From Neodontobutis hainanensis (lineage: Eukaryota > Chordata > Actinopteri > Gobiiformes > Odontobutidae): a stretch of 64,000 nt of DNA. The stretch covers positions 6,281,501 through 6,345,500 of the forward strand of contig JALDNG010000001.1 of the NCBI GenBank assembly GCA_024349245.1. Direction: 5' to 3'. Shown piece by piece: positions 33,156 through 45,265 of the stretch. The translations under genes and the position numbers were made by a program. The first letter of the stretch is position 1, and each line of letters opens with the position of its first letter. The notes below the pieces were generated by a model. The model made no database searches. It worked only from the letters and a program-made list of their open reading frames with translations, and had not been told where the DNA came from.

Positions 33156-34291
33156 CACAATTGTATTTTATTTACATTACATTGTTCAACACCATATTTC
33201 TTCTTCACCTTTTTAATAATGTTTTACACTAATCTTAACTTATTTTTATTTTTGTTTTATGCAGCATGCCTTGGCAGCGGGCACACACGCACACACAGAT
33301 TGGAGGATAGTGAAAACAGACAAGAGACGGAGAAAATAATATTAATCTACCTGCAAGGTTCAAGTAGTTCCTCCAGCTTTTGCAGTTTGGCGAGCTCCTG
33401 TGTAGTCAACATGGCAACATTGCTCTTTTGCTGAGCCAGGGTAGTGGTCATTGGAGATTTGTTTCGCTGAATTCGCTTGATCATCTCTAGGGAAGAATTC
33501 CATCTAGTCGTAACGACGAGAGATTCTTGTTTCTGTCCACATGCAACTTGCTGTTCCATTAGTTCGTGAGCGTTGGATGGACTATGCTTAAAGTGCCCTA
33601 TGACAGTTCGTTGCAAAATGTGGGCCGTGCAGGGCAGGTGTTCAAATGGAAGTAGTCTCGCGGCAGCAACCATATTACGAGGACTGTCAGTGCCAAGTGT
33701 GCTTAACTTGTCCTCGATTTTCCATTCTCTTGCCACATCGAGAAAATGATCCGCACATGCCTCAGTGTACTGTCGTGCCTCAGTTTTAGACACGGTTAGT
33801 GCGAATGAATGCAATTTCCATTCTTTATCAACGAAGTGCGCTGTGATGCCTAAGTAGTTGTCATTGCTCACAGATGTCCAGTGGTCCCCTGTCAGTACGA
33901 TGTGTGTCGCTTGCTGTAACGTGTTCATCCTCCGTGCATTCTCATCGTCATATAAAGTGTGTATATTTGACATGATGGTTCCTCTTGAGGGCATATTGTA
34001 TGAGGCATCTCCGGATGCAGTTCTAATGATGTCCCGCAGTCCATCGTCATCTACTATGTTAATGGGTTGTCAGTTTTTAGCTATCCAAATAACCAAAGCA
34101 TTCATTACCTTATCACTTACAGATCTTGTCATTTTACCACGAACGCACTCCTGCAATTTACATTGGCGAGGCCCCGTAGAGGTGGTTTCGGTGGGGTGTT
34201 TTGCTTTTAAGTGATATGCCAAAGACAAATTACTTCTGTGGTAATTAAATTCGGCTTTGCAAAATGCACAGATTACTTTTGTTTTATCCAC
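32334..34291 (-). pseudogene. hAT transposase, two exons, nearly intact
   Basis: Exon 1 is 34291-33351 and exon 2 is 33004-32334 (donor gtagat at 33345-33350, acceptor gcag at 33005-33008). A BED-like zinc finger, VICAFCKAEFNYHRSN with YHLKAKHP, opens the protein. The hAT signature residues all follow: LTGDHWTSVS (first Asp), LGTDSPRNM (second Asp), LPCTAHILQ (Cys-His), TTRWNSSLEM (Trp), TTVPCERLFSLSG (Glu) in the dimerisation domain, and the end LSNWLNVKED. One in-frame stop after IWIAKN (about 34068) and one frameshift near 32560 are the only breaks noticed. Apart from those two lesions it is complete. Confidence 0.85.
33079..33160. repeat. (CA)n/(CG-CA) microsatellite in hAT intron
   Basis: CA repeat interspersed with GCAC units within the hAT transposase intron. 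Confidence 0.9.
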
Positions 34292-34468
34292 AGAACCATC
34301 CAGCAGAGTCCTTCCTTGGTCTTATCCGTATTTCTTTGCACGTTGAAAACACATGGGCCACAACCGGAAATAAAAAAAACTGCAACCGCGTTAATTACGT
34401 TAATTTTTTTTTAATGCGTTAAATATTTCAAATTAATCGCATGCGTTAACGCGCAAATTTTGACAGCA

Positions 34469-34470
<2 letters not shown>

Positions 34471-34536
<66 letters not shown>
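34471..34536. repeat. (TA)n microsatellite, right flank of hAT
   Basis: TA repeat directly abutting the right hAT terminus. Together with 31751-31814 it was presumably one microsatellite before insertion. Confidence 0.95.
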
Positions 34537-34540
<4 letters not shown>

Positions 34541-36359
34541 CACAAGTATGACGAGGATATAATTTTTCTCCATTGTTTTTTGGTTAGTTAGACCTTATCT
34601 TGTTTGAAGACAAATAGAAAAGAAATTAAGCTTAAATGGCTCCACAACACTAGGGGTGACCATGGCTGATCAGTCAGTCACTTTACCATCGACATCTTCA
34701 GTTAGGGCAGCCTCTCTTTCCTCCAAAGCCAGATCTGCAAGGGGAGATTTCCTTTGAGTCAAGCTAAGCACTTTGGTTCTAGGATCGCACTTTGGTTCTA
34801 GGACCTTAAAGCCATCTTCGAATCTTCGGCATATATTCATGTCATCATGAAGCCGGCCCATTTCCTGAAATAGCTGCAACATGGAAACATGGAAACATGT
34901 CACAACATTATCATAGGATTTTAAAATTTAAAAAAGACAGCCTTTAGTAATTTACTATGAACTCCCAACACAAATGTAAGAAAATAAATTTAGACAAACC
35001 CCGCATGGACTCTTAAGGAATGGATATTTGTTATTGGCTTCTTTGACAGTCATTCCATTGGCAATCTCTCACCTTCTCCAAGCAAATTTCCTCCACCATT
35101 CGGGCATCTGGCTGTTTTCTTCCGGTACTGGTCCTGCAGGACTTTAACATGGCTCGCTACTGAGGTATCATCCTCCCCAATAATATCCACCTTCTACGAC
35201 ACAGAGGAATGACAAACATTTGCTCATTTGACAGTTGCTTTTCCCAGTTCCCAGTTGCTTTATCATAGCTACTTAAAGCACTTTACAGGAGGGACTATTC
35301 TATTCCATTCTGGGTTAAGGGGCTAACCATTGGGCCACGCTGCTTGTGTGTAAAACATGAACACATAGATACACAGCAAACCAAAGAAGATGCTCTGACC
35401 TTTGAAGCCTTGGCTCGTTTGCTTGTGTTTTCTTCCAGTTGTAAAGGCTTTGTGTGATTACCAAATTTCTGTTTCATTCTTCTCACCTCTTCATCATCTA
35501 CCAGTGGCACCAGCTCATATTTGAACTTACGTTTGAGAGAAATGTGCCAGGTATGCTATGTAAAAGAATATAAAATATAACAATTAAATAAGCATACAAA
35601 CCACTTGCAGAAAACTGAAAGCACAAGCATGAAAATACATGGTGGAAAACAATGTGTGCATCAAAATGCAGAGAACATAGTTAATATCTTGAGTGGATTA
35701 GTACTCTAGGTATAATAAATAAAGGTTGGCAATCAATATTCTGTCAACTCACATAACCATTGCCTTCTTTGTCTTTTAAGAAAGGGTATTTCAAAATCAG
35801 GGCCTTACACACTTTCACATAGTCATCATTGGTCGGAAACCTGTAACAGCGATGCAAAAGAAGGTGAAGAATGTAACATCAGACATAGTATTAATAACTC
35901 AAATGCCATGATCCAGTTGGGTTGCAAAACTTACATTTTATTCAGGGCCATGGTTTCATACAATGTTCTTATGATTTTGTTGTGATCGGATCTCTCAATT
36001 TTACATGGTGGTTTTTGGTCCAACTTTGTCTAAATATCTCTGGGAAATTTAGGAATGATGAAAACTGCTGGGAAGGCTTATGATGGGATGGCATGACTAT
36101 GATAAAATAAAACAATAGTCTTAAAATTTTGGCAAATTAACCACACTGTAACAATACAAGTTAAAGTCCTGCAGAGTAGATGTTTCTTCTGTAAAAGTGT
36201 GCAAGTATCATCAGGAAAATGTAGTTAAAGTATTAAACCATTGTAGAAAGATTAAAGGATCCAACCAGTTGTGTTGTGTTTAATGTCGGCTAGTTTACTT
36301 TAGAATCAAACATCAGATTTTATAAACTACATGTAACTAGTAACTAAAGCTGTAACAGA

Positions 36360-36490
36360 TTAATGTAGCGGAGTAAAAGTAGTAAGTGGCATGAAAAGAA
36401 AAGACTCAATTAAAGTACAAGTACCTCAACATTTGGTCTGAAGTACAGTACTGGAGTAAATGTACTTAGTTACTTTCTACCCCTGCAATC
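36360..36490. repeat. Terminal fragment of a hAT element related to 53998-55108
   Basis: Phrases 'agtactggagtaaatgtactt' (split by one base change) and 'agttactttctacccctgc' resemble the terminal inverted repeat of the BED-finger hAT at 53998 ('gtaacaaagtaaatg ... cttaagta'). No coding part is present. Confidence 0.5.
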
Positions 36491-36868
36491 AGACTACACA
36501 AACAGTGTAACATTATGCATAATGTTACACTACATAAACTACCAGAGCCAGGTGAAATCAGATCCAGATAAAAAACTTCTTCAGTGGTAACCTTAAAGCT
36601 ATATTATATTGCTATGAGATTATAGAGTTATTTTCCATGGTTCTACCGGTGCGACTTATAGTTTGAAAACGGTACTTGGGCCTAACATTATACCAATGAC
36701 ATAACATTACTGTTACCGGTACCTTGATTCCTCTGTAGCCTTCTCTGAATGTACCGGGACAGGCTCGAGGGTTAGTGTCACGGTTTCTTTCCACTGCTGA
36801 ACAAATGGCTTGAATTTGGCTTGCTTCTTAAACAATCCTTCAAAGAGGCATGAAATCATCCTCTGTCA

Positions 36869-37560
36869 ATCCAGAGTCCACTGCTTCTCCGTCAACTTCA
36901 TTATCTAGACAATAGAGAAAATAAAAAACAGCAATGTTAACCACCACTGTGGTAACACCCTACAACAATTTAAAAATGCACATTATGTCAGACTGTAACG
37001 TAAGTGTAAGTCAATGGGGAAAAAATAGTTTTGATCCAGTTTGGTTCAGTGGGTATTTTTCTCATATACAGAGGTAATTTATGGGCTTGCCGTTTGGTCC
37101 GGACTTTGAGAAGCCCTAATATCCATATAAAACACATTGAAAGTATTTAGGCATAGCTACCACATTAGAGACGCTAGAAATGCGTCTCACACACACACAC
37201 ACACACAGCCCTGAATATTAATATAATGTCTTGGTTTTTTTTTTTTCAGGACAGCGGGAAAAGTATTGAAATAAGTTAAAACCATTAATGATAGTAATCG
37301 GTTTATTTGTATACACAGCGGCTAGATAACGTTAGTAATGTTAACATTACTCAAAAGGGTAGTTAGCAACCGTTGGTCGGTTCTGTCAGTTAACCTGATG
37401 TTGTAATTTAACGTTAACTTCAGTCTTAGCGTTAACGTACATGGTTTTACAAAGATGTTCTAAGGCCGTTTGACGACAAAATAATGACTAAATCATACTT
37501 TCAAACCCTCACTGACTATTGATAGTCAAATTCCGCCCAAATGGCTTTGCTATAGCATTA
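36869..37560. other. Unassigned sequence, many GTTAACGTTA-type motifs
   Basis: Recurrent TAACGTTA palindromic motifs and a short CA run (37190-37206) were seen. No exon was recognised. Confidence 0.3.
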
Positions 37561-37650
37561 AAATATTCCAGAACAAGAGACTGTTGGGCAGCAAAAAGTT
37601 TTTTTTTTAAATTTTATTTTATTTTTTATTGTTCTCCTCTGACGCAGTCC

Positions 37651-37903
37651 AGCTAACGTTAGCTCACATAAGTCAGAACAAGACTTTTCGGCGGCAAAAA
37701 CGCTTCTCATTCAACACTGACGCGGTAGTTTTATAGCTAAACTATAATGATGGGAAAAAAAAAAAAAAAAAAAGTTTTTGCCGCCCTTTAGTTTTTTGTT
37801 CTGAAATATTGTAATATTTCATTAATATTTCACGGTAACGTTAACTTTTCGGCGGCAGAGTTGGATGAGAAGCGTTTTTGCCGCCGAAAAGTTAACGTTA
37901 GCT
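37651..37903. repeat. 33-bp inverted repeat with internal copies ('ttttcggcggcaaaaacg')
   Basis: Arm 1 (37683-37715) and the reverse complement of arm 2 (37860-37892) match at 32 of 33 bases. Both arms are flanked by TAACGTTAGCTC (37654-37665 and 37893-37904). A partial direct copy of the arm (CTTTTCGGCGGCA) occurs at 37845-37857, and 'gtttttgccgcc' is repeated near 37774-37786. It could be the ends of a small non-autonomous element. No coding content. Confidence 0.6.
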
Positions 37904-38002
37904 CGATGGTGAACTGTAGCCAAGATAGTACTGCTACTTATAATAATATTTATTTATACTATTATTATATAATGTTTTAACTAACGTTAACTAGTTAACG
38001 TT

Positions 38003-39002
38003 AAGAGGCCCATGATCACTTTGGATGAACTGCAGAGATCTACAGCTGAGGTGGGGGACCATAGTACAACAATCATCGTATACTGCACAAATCTGTCCTT
38101 TTTTATGGAAGAGTGGCAAGAAGAAAGCCATTTCTTAAAGATATCCATAAAAAGTGTTGTTTAAAGTTTGCCACAAGCCACCTAGGAGACACACCAAACA
38201 TGTGGAAGAAGGTGCTCTGGTCAGATGAAACCAAAATCGAACTTTTTGGCAACAATGCAAAACGTTATGTTTGGCATAAAAGCAACACGGCTCATTACCC
38301 TGAACACACCATCCCCATTGTCAAACATGGTGGTGGCAGCATCATGATTTGGGCCTGCTTTTCTTCAGCAGGGACAGGGAAGATGGTTAAAATTGATGGG
38401 AAGATGGATGGAGCCAAATACAGGACCATTCTGGAAGAAAACCTGATGAAGTCTGCAAAAGATCTCAGACTGGGACGGAGATTTGTCTTTCAACAAGACA
38501 ATGATCCAAAACATAAAGCAAAATCTACAATGGAAAGGTTCACAAATAAACAGGTGTTAACCAGGTGTTAGACTGGCCAAGTCAAAGTCCAGACCTGAAT
38601 CCAATCGAGAATCTGTGGAAAGAACTGAAAACTGCTGTTCACAAATGCTCTCCATCCAACCTCACTGAGCTCAAGCTGTTTTGCAAGGAGCAATGGGCAA
38701 AAATGATAGTCTCTCGATGTGCCAAACTGATACATACCCTAAGCGACTTACAGCTGTAATCGCAGTAAAAGGTGGTGCTACAAAATTAATTAAATTAAGG
38801 GGGCTGAATAATTTTGCACGCCCAATTTTTCAGTTTTTTGTTAAACTTTGAAATATCCAATAAATTTTGTACCACTTCATGATTATGTTCCACTTGTTGA
38901 TTCTTCACAAAAATACTTTTATATCTTTGTTTTGAAGCCTGAAATGTGACAAAAAGGTTGCAAAGTTCAAGGGGGCCCGAATACTTTCGCAAGGCACTGT
39001 AT
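38003..39002 (+). mobile_element. Tc1-like transposon, 5'-truncated
   Basis: The 3' end with 'gggcccgaatactttcgcaa', then GGCACTGTA, is the terminal inverted repeat of a very common fish Tc1 family and ends at about 39001. The 5' repeat is missing; homology starts near 38005 with 'ggcccatgatcactttgg'. The body encodes most of a transposase in two frames. Confidence 0.85.
38113..38759 (+). pseudogene. Tc1 transposase, C-terminal two thirds, one frameshift
   Basis: Tc1 transposases excise and insert at TA using a DDE triad. Visible residues are VLWSDETKIELFG (first Asp), HGGGSIMIWACFSSAG, FVFQQDNDPKHKAKS (second Asp) and, after a frameshift near 38565, DWPSQSPDLNPIENLWKEL (Glu). The N-terminal paired helix-turn-helix DNA-binding region is missing because of 5' truncation, and the first 45 residues of the open frame are only the end of the linker. 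Inactive. Confidence 0.88.
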
Positions 39003-39363
39003 ATGAAGTATTTAAAGAAGGTTGGATGTAGTTCAGTAATCGTTACCTTTTTTAACTTTTTGGTGCATCTCTGCCAGGCCTGTGTCATGGCAAAATATTC
39101 TATTAAATGTGGTGTTATTAAATTACTGCCATACAGTTGTATCTCTAAAGCCCAAACACTGCATGCCGCGCAGCGACTTCCGTAGCAAATACGTTTCTAT
39201 TCTAGTCAATGAAAGCATTTACACTGCCCGGGTCGCAGCAGATTGCATGATTTCTGTTTCTCTGCGACGGCACTTTAGGTTGCGTCAATATTTACAGAGC
39301 ACGTTGTGCCAGAAAGAAAAACAGATGGCAAAATATCCGGATTTTCAAAATAATCTAGGCTAC

Positions 39364-39958
39364 TGTTAGGTGCTGGTGCCGCATTTAGGCATATTTGTTT
39401 CTCTTTCACTTTTTCTCTATTTTATTCTATTTGGAGATAATTAGTCTTGGTGGCTTTTTGTAGCCTATATAAAGGCCTAATAGTAACGTTGTCCTCTCTC
39501 TTTGACTCCAGTCTAGCTGACGCGGACGCTTTGCTCTCAGCTCGTTCACGAGCTCTCCTCTTCCGTCTGGCTCCGCCTGCCAGATTATGCCGGCTGTGGT
39601 CGATGCTAGTTGTGTGTGCTAGGGCACGTTTTAGCTTTTAGCCTTGAGTTCTTTTTGTTTAACCTGGTGGGACCGGCTGTCCTGTTTTCGGAATTTTTTT
39701 TCGTTAGGGCTTAGACCCAAGGTTGTGTTAGGGGTAGCGGGAGGTAAGGCAGCTTCTACGGCCCTGTATAGGGTTGGCCTGTCTTACTTCTTGTCCTTAT
39801 ATTCTGTTGGGCCGACTCACCATGGTTTTTTGCTTTGATACTTTGGGAATGGGAGGGTTGGATTGTCAAAAGTTTACCAAAATGACAAAACACAGTTTAA
39901 ATATCACCCTTTGTCTCCTGTGTCCTTCAATAATATGTTTCATCCTTGGGTCGTAACA
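39364..39958. mobile_element. Solo LTR of a retrotransposon with 5-bp target duplication
   Basis: The 595-bp stretch starts TGTTAGGTGC and ends GGGTCGTAACA, with perfect TGTTA/TAACA inverted ends. It is flanked by GCTAC on both sides (39359-39363 and 39959-39963). A TATATAAAGG box lies at about 39464-39473. No internal retroviral coding sequence is adjacent, so it is a solo LTR left by recombination. If the TATA box is used, transcription would run on the plus strand. Confidence 0.8.
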
Positions 39959-39963
39959 GCTAC

Positions 39964-41880
39964 ATATATCAACGATTTCCCAAATTCGAAAACATTCACT
40001 TTGATCAATGCAGAGCACACTAATGCCCTATAACTACGCAACCAAGTTGGTAATGCACTGGATTTGTTCCTAATGATCCGTTTTGTAAATGGAAATATGG
40101 TGGAAAGGGGTCTATTTTGATGAAAGTTATTGTTTGTGAAAAACATCCTTGTTCTTCTGAATTAACAGGTGTTTTGGTCCTGCACACGTCTTTATGGCTT
40201 TATCACATAATTTCGGCTATACTGCCCATGCTCTTCTGAGCTGCTCGAAGCGCCGCTTTTGAAATCGCGTCCAGTGGGCTATGGTCTGCGACGTCGCGCC
40301 GCAGCGCAGCGGTTAGTGGACCAGTCAAGATGCAATTAAATATTCATGTCCTTTTGAGATTAATAATATATAATGTCAAGATTTGAAATGTTGTCACAAT
40401 TAGTGTAATACATTTAAATCAAACTATGGACCAAATCATGTTTTGTGAGGGCACAGCAAGGTTGACCTTATTTCATCCTTTAGTTAAAGTGTTTGTTTTT
40501 TCAGTTGACCTCAATCCAAGCATAAATTTCACTGACCGATGACAAACCTGAGCGAAGTAAGAAGTACAAACAAGCGGAAGATGGCTGCAGTAAAAGCCTG
40601 CCGAAGTGTAAAGCTGAAAATCTACTCTGCAATCACATCTTCATGGTTGTTTCAAATCTATAGTGAGGCCGAAATATGAATTGTCATTCTCCATATATAT
40701 CCTCTATTCTAATTTCTCAAATACATATGAAGTAGAGCTGCAACTAACAATTATTTTTTCTGTCAACTAATCTAACAATTATTTTATTTTTATTCTTTTT
40801 AATAATCTAGTGTGTTTTATAAACTGTATAAAAAAGAACACTAGATTAATGTATTTTAAAGAGGGTAGTAAATATGCATATTTTTAAATGAACTGAATGT
40901 GATCATTACTAGGTTTAATGTGATTACTTTGATTACAATCTTAATCTTCTAATAAAAAAAGCCTTTTAAACTTTTTTTTTTTAAACTAAGGAGATAATTC
41001 GTTATTAATCACATACTTATGATTATGTTTTATTTAACTGGTTTGTCCCAAAAGTAAAGAAAAATGCATCTAATTTGCATACTATGGCATTATATATTGG
41101 CTGTTATGTTATTTATAGTACATACAGACTAATACAGATATTATTCTTTTTCTTTTTTGTCTTTTTCTGAAATTAAATTAATAACAGTAACTTATAAAGC
41201 AAAATTAGTAAACTACAGTACAACTACAACTTCTAATATACCATAAATATAATAAAATAGATAATATAGTAAAAAAAATAGATCTGAGAAATATACACAT
41301 GTACTGTTGGTGTTTGGTTGCATTAGCTTTATCTGTTCTTATCCAAATTGCATATATATAGTAGTATAATAGTTATTTTTTTTTGTTTTTTTTTAAGGGT
41401 GTGGGACCTCTCATAAGGCATAGCACACAACTATCACTTTTATTACTACCGGTGCTTTGATTAGCGATTTGCGCTGACTATGTTTATAACCTGCCTCTCC
41501 CTCCTCTACTGTGTAAAGTGTCAGGATGAACAACACGTATTTGTCCCACACGGCTGTCACTGTAAGGCCGCATTATTCCCAACCTCCCTGTCACTACCGT
41601 GCCCACGGCGAGTACGCCTGGCTCTTATCACCTGGGCTAAAGGTAAAGCAGCAGGTGCTACGCGCACACGGCTTTTCTTCCCAACCTCTCGTCACTACTG
41701 CGGCCAGAGCGACTAGTTTCTTTCACTGAGTGTGCTTTATGTAGCTACACTTAGAGAGTCACCAGCAGCTCTGCCGCTGTCCAAGTTACACACGCACTCT
41801 TGCTCTCGCTCATTCTCACTTTCACTCGACTGAAAGGACTCTAAAGTTAGATGTTCTCCCTCAAAATCAGTTAGCCATTA
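39964..41880. other. Unassigned sequence with a hAT-like terminus
   Basis: Near 40733-40800, 'agagctgcaactaacaatta', 'ttttttctgtcaactaatc' recalls the 'gggctgcaactaacgatta' terminus of a common fish hAT family. The rest is AT-rich without recognisable genes. Confidence 0.35.
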
Positions 41881-44800
41881 GTAATGCCAAAGCCTCGTCT
41901 GTAATTCTACAGTTTTTAATTTTACGGCTATGCTGTAATTTCACAAAATACTGGCAGCAATGGTTCCAGCTATAATTCTACAGTATAAAAAAAATAGAAT
42001 ATAAATAGTTTTCTATTTACTCTATTGTCTGATATCTATTAACATCCCATAATGTATACAGACATTCCAAACATTTTTCAGACATTTTTACTCAATGGAA
42101 AAAATAAAAAAAAATAGATTATGGCGTAAATAGTTACAGTACCATTTATTTATAACAGGTAACATATAACAGGTAACCCCTCCTTTCTAATGGCCCCCAC
42201 CTTTCTGTTGTAACCTATGTCCCAGTTACTTTCTGACCTCTTCTGGTGCCAGGCTCCAGAGGGTCTCTTATCTGTAACTTAGATCTTCCCTGTGTGTGTG
42301 TGTTCATTAAACTTATCATGTAAAAACCATACACTCTGACATTATGTTTTCTTTTTTCCTATTAATATGTTTCTAGATGTTTTACATATAACATCCTACT
42401 TGAATATAAACCATGCATAAGTCTAAACCATAATACACATAACATAAACTCATCATGCATAAATGAATACCTAAATAAGTATACAAAAATAAAACACATA
42501 ATATCCAAAATATTACACAACATTGGCATACATGAAAGTGACTTAGGCTATTGAACAAAGAGTCAAATTTGATTCCTTTAACTGCACATGAAGCGGAAAC
42601 AATCTCAGCATGCTGTCTATATGAATCAATAGTGCGATTAGTACCTTTGGATAGAGGAGCTTCTCGAAAGGTCTCTCTGTTTATGTTGCAATATCTGCAA
42701 AAATGAACACTCTTGAAGAAATTCTCTACAAATCCACCTATACAGTGTGAGCCCAGATTGTCCCCACAAATTGCAGTTAATGTTCCCAAGAACACTTGTC
42801 CGTCGGGCAACGTAACACCACTTATCTCAAGATCTTTAAGGTCTTTGAGTGGCTGGAAGATTTTTTTCTTGCCCAAAAAACTTGAAATCTTGCTCCCTGC
42901 AAATCAGAACAAGTTGCATCTGATCAATGCTTGACCTATGATGCGGAGGAATGTCTGTAAGGGTGGCGTATACACAGAGTAATTTGTGTTTTTTCCTGCC
43001 AGATCCAAGAGGGTTTGCAACTTCTAATGCATCCTGGTAGAGAATTTTGCCAAAGGATGAGGGCTCATTTTTGAGCAAACTATTTTCTCTCATACTGTTG
43101 CCATCCCACACGTCCCGAAAAACATCTTTACGAGGAACACTGTAGTACATTTGTTTATAGTATTCTCTTACTGTGTCAATTTGTAACAGAGAGCTGAAGG
43201 TTTCCTTGATTGGAACATATTGTGCAAAACACTCTTTGCCTGCCTCATTTTCTCCAAGACAGACTGGAACTGGTGCTATGTGGTTAAAATTACTTTTGAA
43301 GTAAGTTTTTCGTCTTTAGTCAGTATAAAGTACCTTCGAATTGTAAGTCTGAAAGAGGTCATCACTTTGCAAAACATCAATAATAGCACATATATCTCTT
43401 TCAGCAAGGTGAAATGCAACTAATTTGTCTCTTAACTTAAAAGCAGGTGTTCTTTACTCATGTCATGAATTTCTCGAAAGTGACCAACAATTGTTTGAAT
43501 TACAGATGATGGAAGTAGGCATTTAGCTTGTAATTTGAGATAAAATAAAGCAAGATGTCTCAAAAACAATGCTTCGTCAACACTTTCTGCACTGTCATCT
43601 TGTTCCATGATATGGGTTTCATCACATGGAGACTCATGTAATACTTCTGACTGGTGGTCAGAGCTCTCAGACAGGCTACTAGTACCAGGATTAACAGAAA
43701 CAACCAGATTTCCCTCAGAACAATCATGATGTTTTCTAGACCAGTGTGCAGTAAATGTGGATACGTTTGAAAACACTTTGCCACATCCCTGAAATGGACA
43801 TGGAACTATTTTCCCCTCCTTAATATGCATCTTTATATGCATACAAAAGCTTTTCAATGACTCACACCTGACAGGACATAACTCAACATGACATGTTAGG
43901 TCAAATGAGGTGAAGGACCTAGCACTATACTCCGTTTGGCCCTCTCCATGCCTATAGCTGTGAGACTTAAAGGCTTCAAACTTTCGAAATGTTTTGTTGC
44001 AACCAGGCAGAGCACAACTATAAGTTATATTGAAAACATGCCTGTGAATTCGCATGTGCCTTACAAATGCACAAATGGTAGTGCATGCTTGTGCACAAAC
44101 TTTGCAAGTAAACATGGCGTGAAACTCACCAATGATTAGGGCTGTGTACTGTCTCAGTAAAACACATCAAGTAAATGATTCCTAGAAAAAAAAAGAAGAA
44201 AATAATTATTTGGAAATCTTTAACCAAGCAAATAAATTCGACGTAATAGCACGGAGAACATTGAATAGTGAAATGCATTAGCTTCAAAACTGTCTGTCTG
44301 CAAAAATGCGTTTCGCGCCGAAAAGTGCAGTCAAGAATATCCGCCTCGTCTTTCAAAAACAACCTCTTTGACTTTTTAATACATCTAATAATCTATTTTG
44401 CATTGGGAATTTTAATAGCTTTACGTTATTTGCATGGAAAGTAAACAAATAGACCAGTAAATGTTAATTACTATAATGGATCTGGATATTTCGAGTAGTT
44501 TTGTTAGTTATTTTCCCTCTTATGTGCATGATACGTGAATAAAATGAATGCATCTGGTAAGATTAGCATCGTGTGACGTTACTAAATCAGAAATTCATGT
44601 GAATTGAGTTAAGGGTTAACGTTACTACAAAAGGAAGCCAAACTAATTTCTAAATGGTAACTTAACTTCAGCTGTAATGTTCGGAGCTCAGAGAACATTC
44701 ATTAGCAGGCAAAAGGCCTCAGCCGTTGAGAGCTCGGTCTGCAAAACATGATTCGCGCTCAGTAACTTAGCACAGTCAAAAATACCTTGTGAAAAAGGCA

Positions 44801-45147
44801 ATTTTACAGGTTGGGGGCAACATAACAGATTAACAGCAAATAAATAAACTTACCTTGAACAGTGTTCTTCTTGTAAGACAGCCTAGAGGAGCGTTGCTGT
44901 TCTTTGACTGCTTTCTGTTCGAAAATAAACTGCATTGAAGATGCCCTGCCCCCACGTGCTATTATTTACAGTCCAAGACTGTTTATTTCAAGGAACAAAT
45001 TGGTTTACACATAAATGCTGTAAATTTACAGCAAGTAATTAATTCATAGAACATAGACTGTAAATTTACATGATTAAACTGTTTATTGAAATAACAGTAT
45101 TTTACTGTTGGAAATTGGCAGTATTTTTACAGCAATCTTTAACAGTG
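41880..45147 (-). mobile_element. EnSpm/CACTA transposon, copy D
   Basis: The high-coordinate end, read on the minus strand, starts CACTGTTAAAGATTGCTG and continues with repeated 'tttaca', 'acagtaaaatactg' and 'tgtaaatttac' units: a CACTG terminus with A/T-rich subterminal repeats, as in fish EnSpm elements. Similar 'tgtaattctacag' and 'tttcacaaaatactg' units at 41897-41985 mark the other end region, although its CACTG terminus was not found. Inside is a C2H2-finger transposase (42380-44115). Confidence 0.7.
42530..44115 (-). pseudogene. EnSpm-like transposase with N-terminal C2H2 fingers
   Basis: The minus strand begins MFTCKVCAQACTTICAFVRH at 44115, a C2H2 finger. Further fingers follow (YSCALPGCNKTFRKFEAFKS and VPCPFQGCGKVFSNVSTFTA), then an acidic linker and helical LKLQAKCLLPSSVIQTIVG. 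In another exon or frame come MYYSVPRKDVFRDVWDG, EVANPLGSGRKKHK (42990-43040) and LTAICGDNLGSHCIGGF with FCRYCNINRETF (about 42780-42670). The middle part matches copy C at 29445-31340. The C-terminal MHD..EGV and RFE.KH blocks are absent, so the gene is truncated. The first 227 residues are an unbroken frame. Confidence 0.7.
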
Positions 45148-45265
45148 TAGAGTTTAGAATAACAGAAGATTGTAGGAAACATTAATATCAGCATGAACTC
45201 AAACTATAGTTTACAAACTTTTTTTTCTTTTTATATTTAGGATCATTGGGGAAAAAAACACTTAC

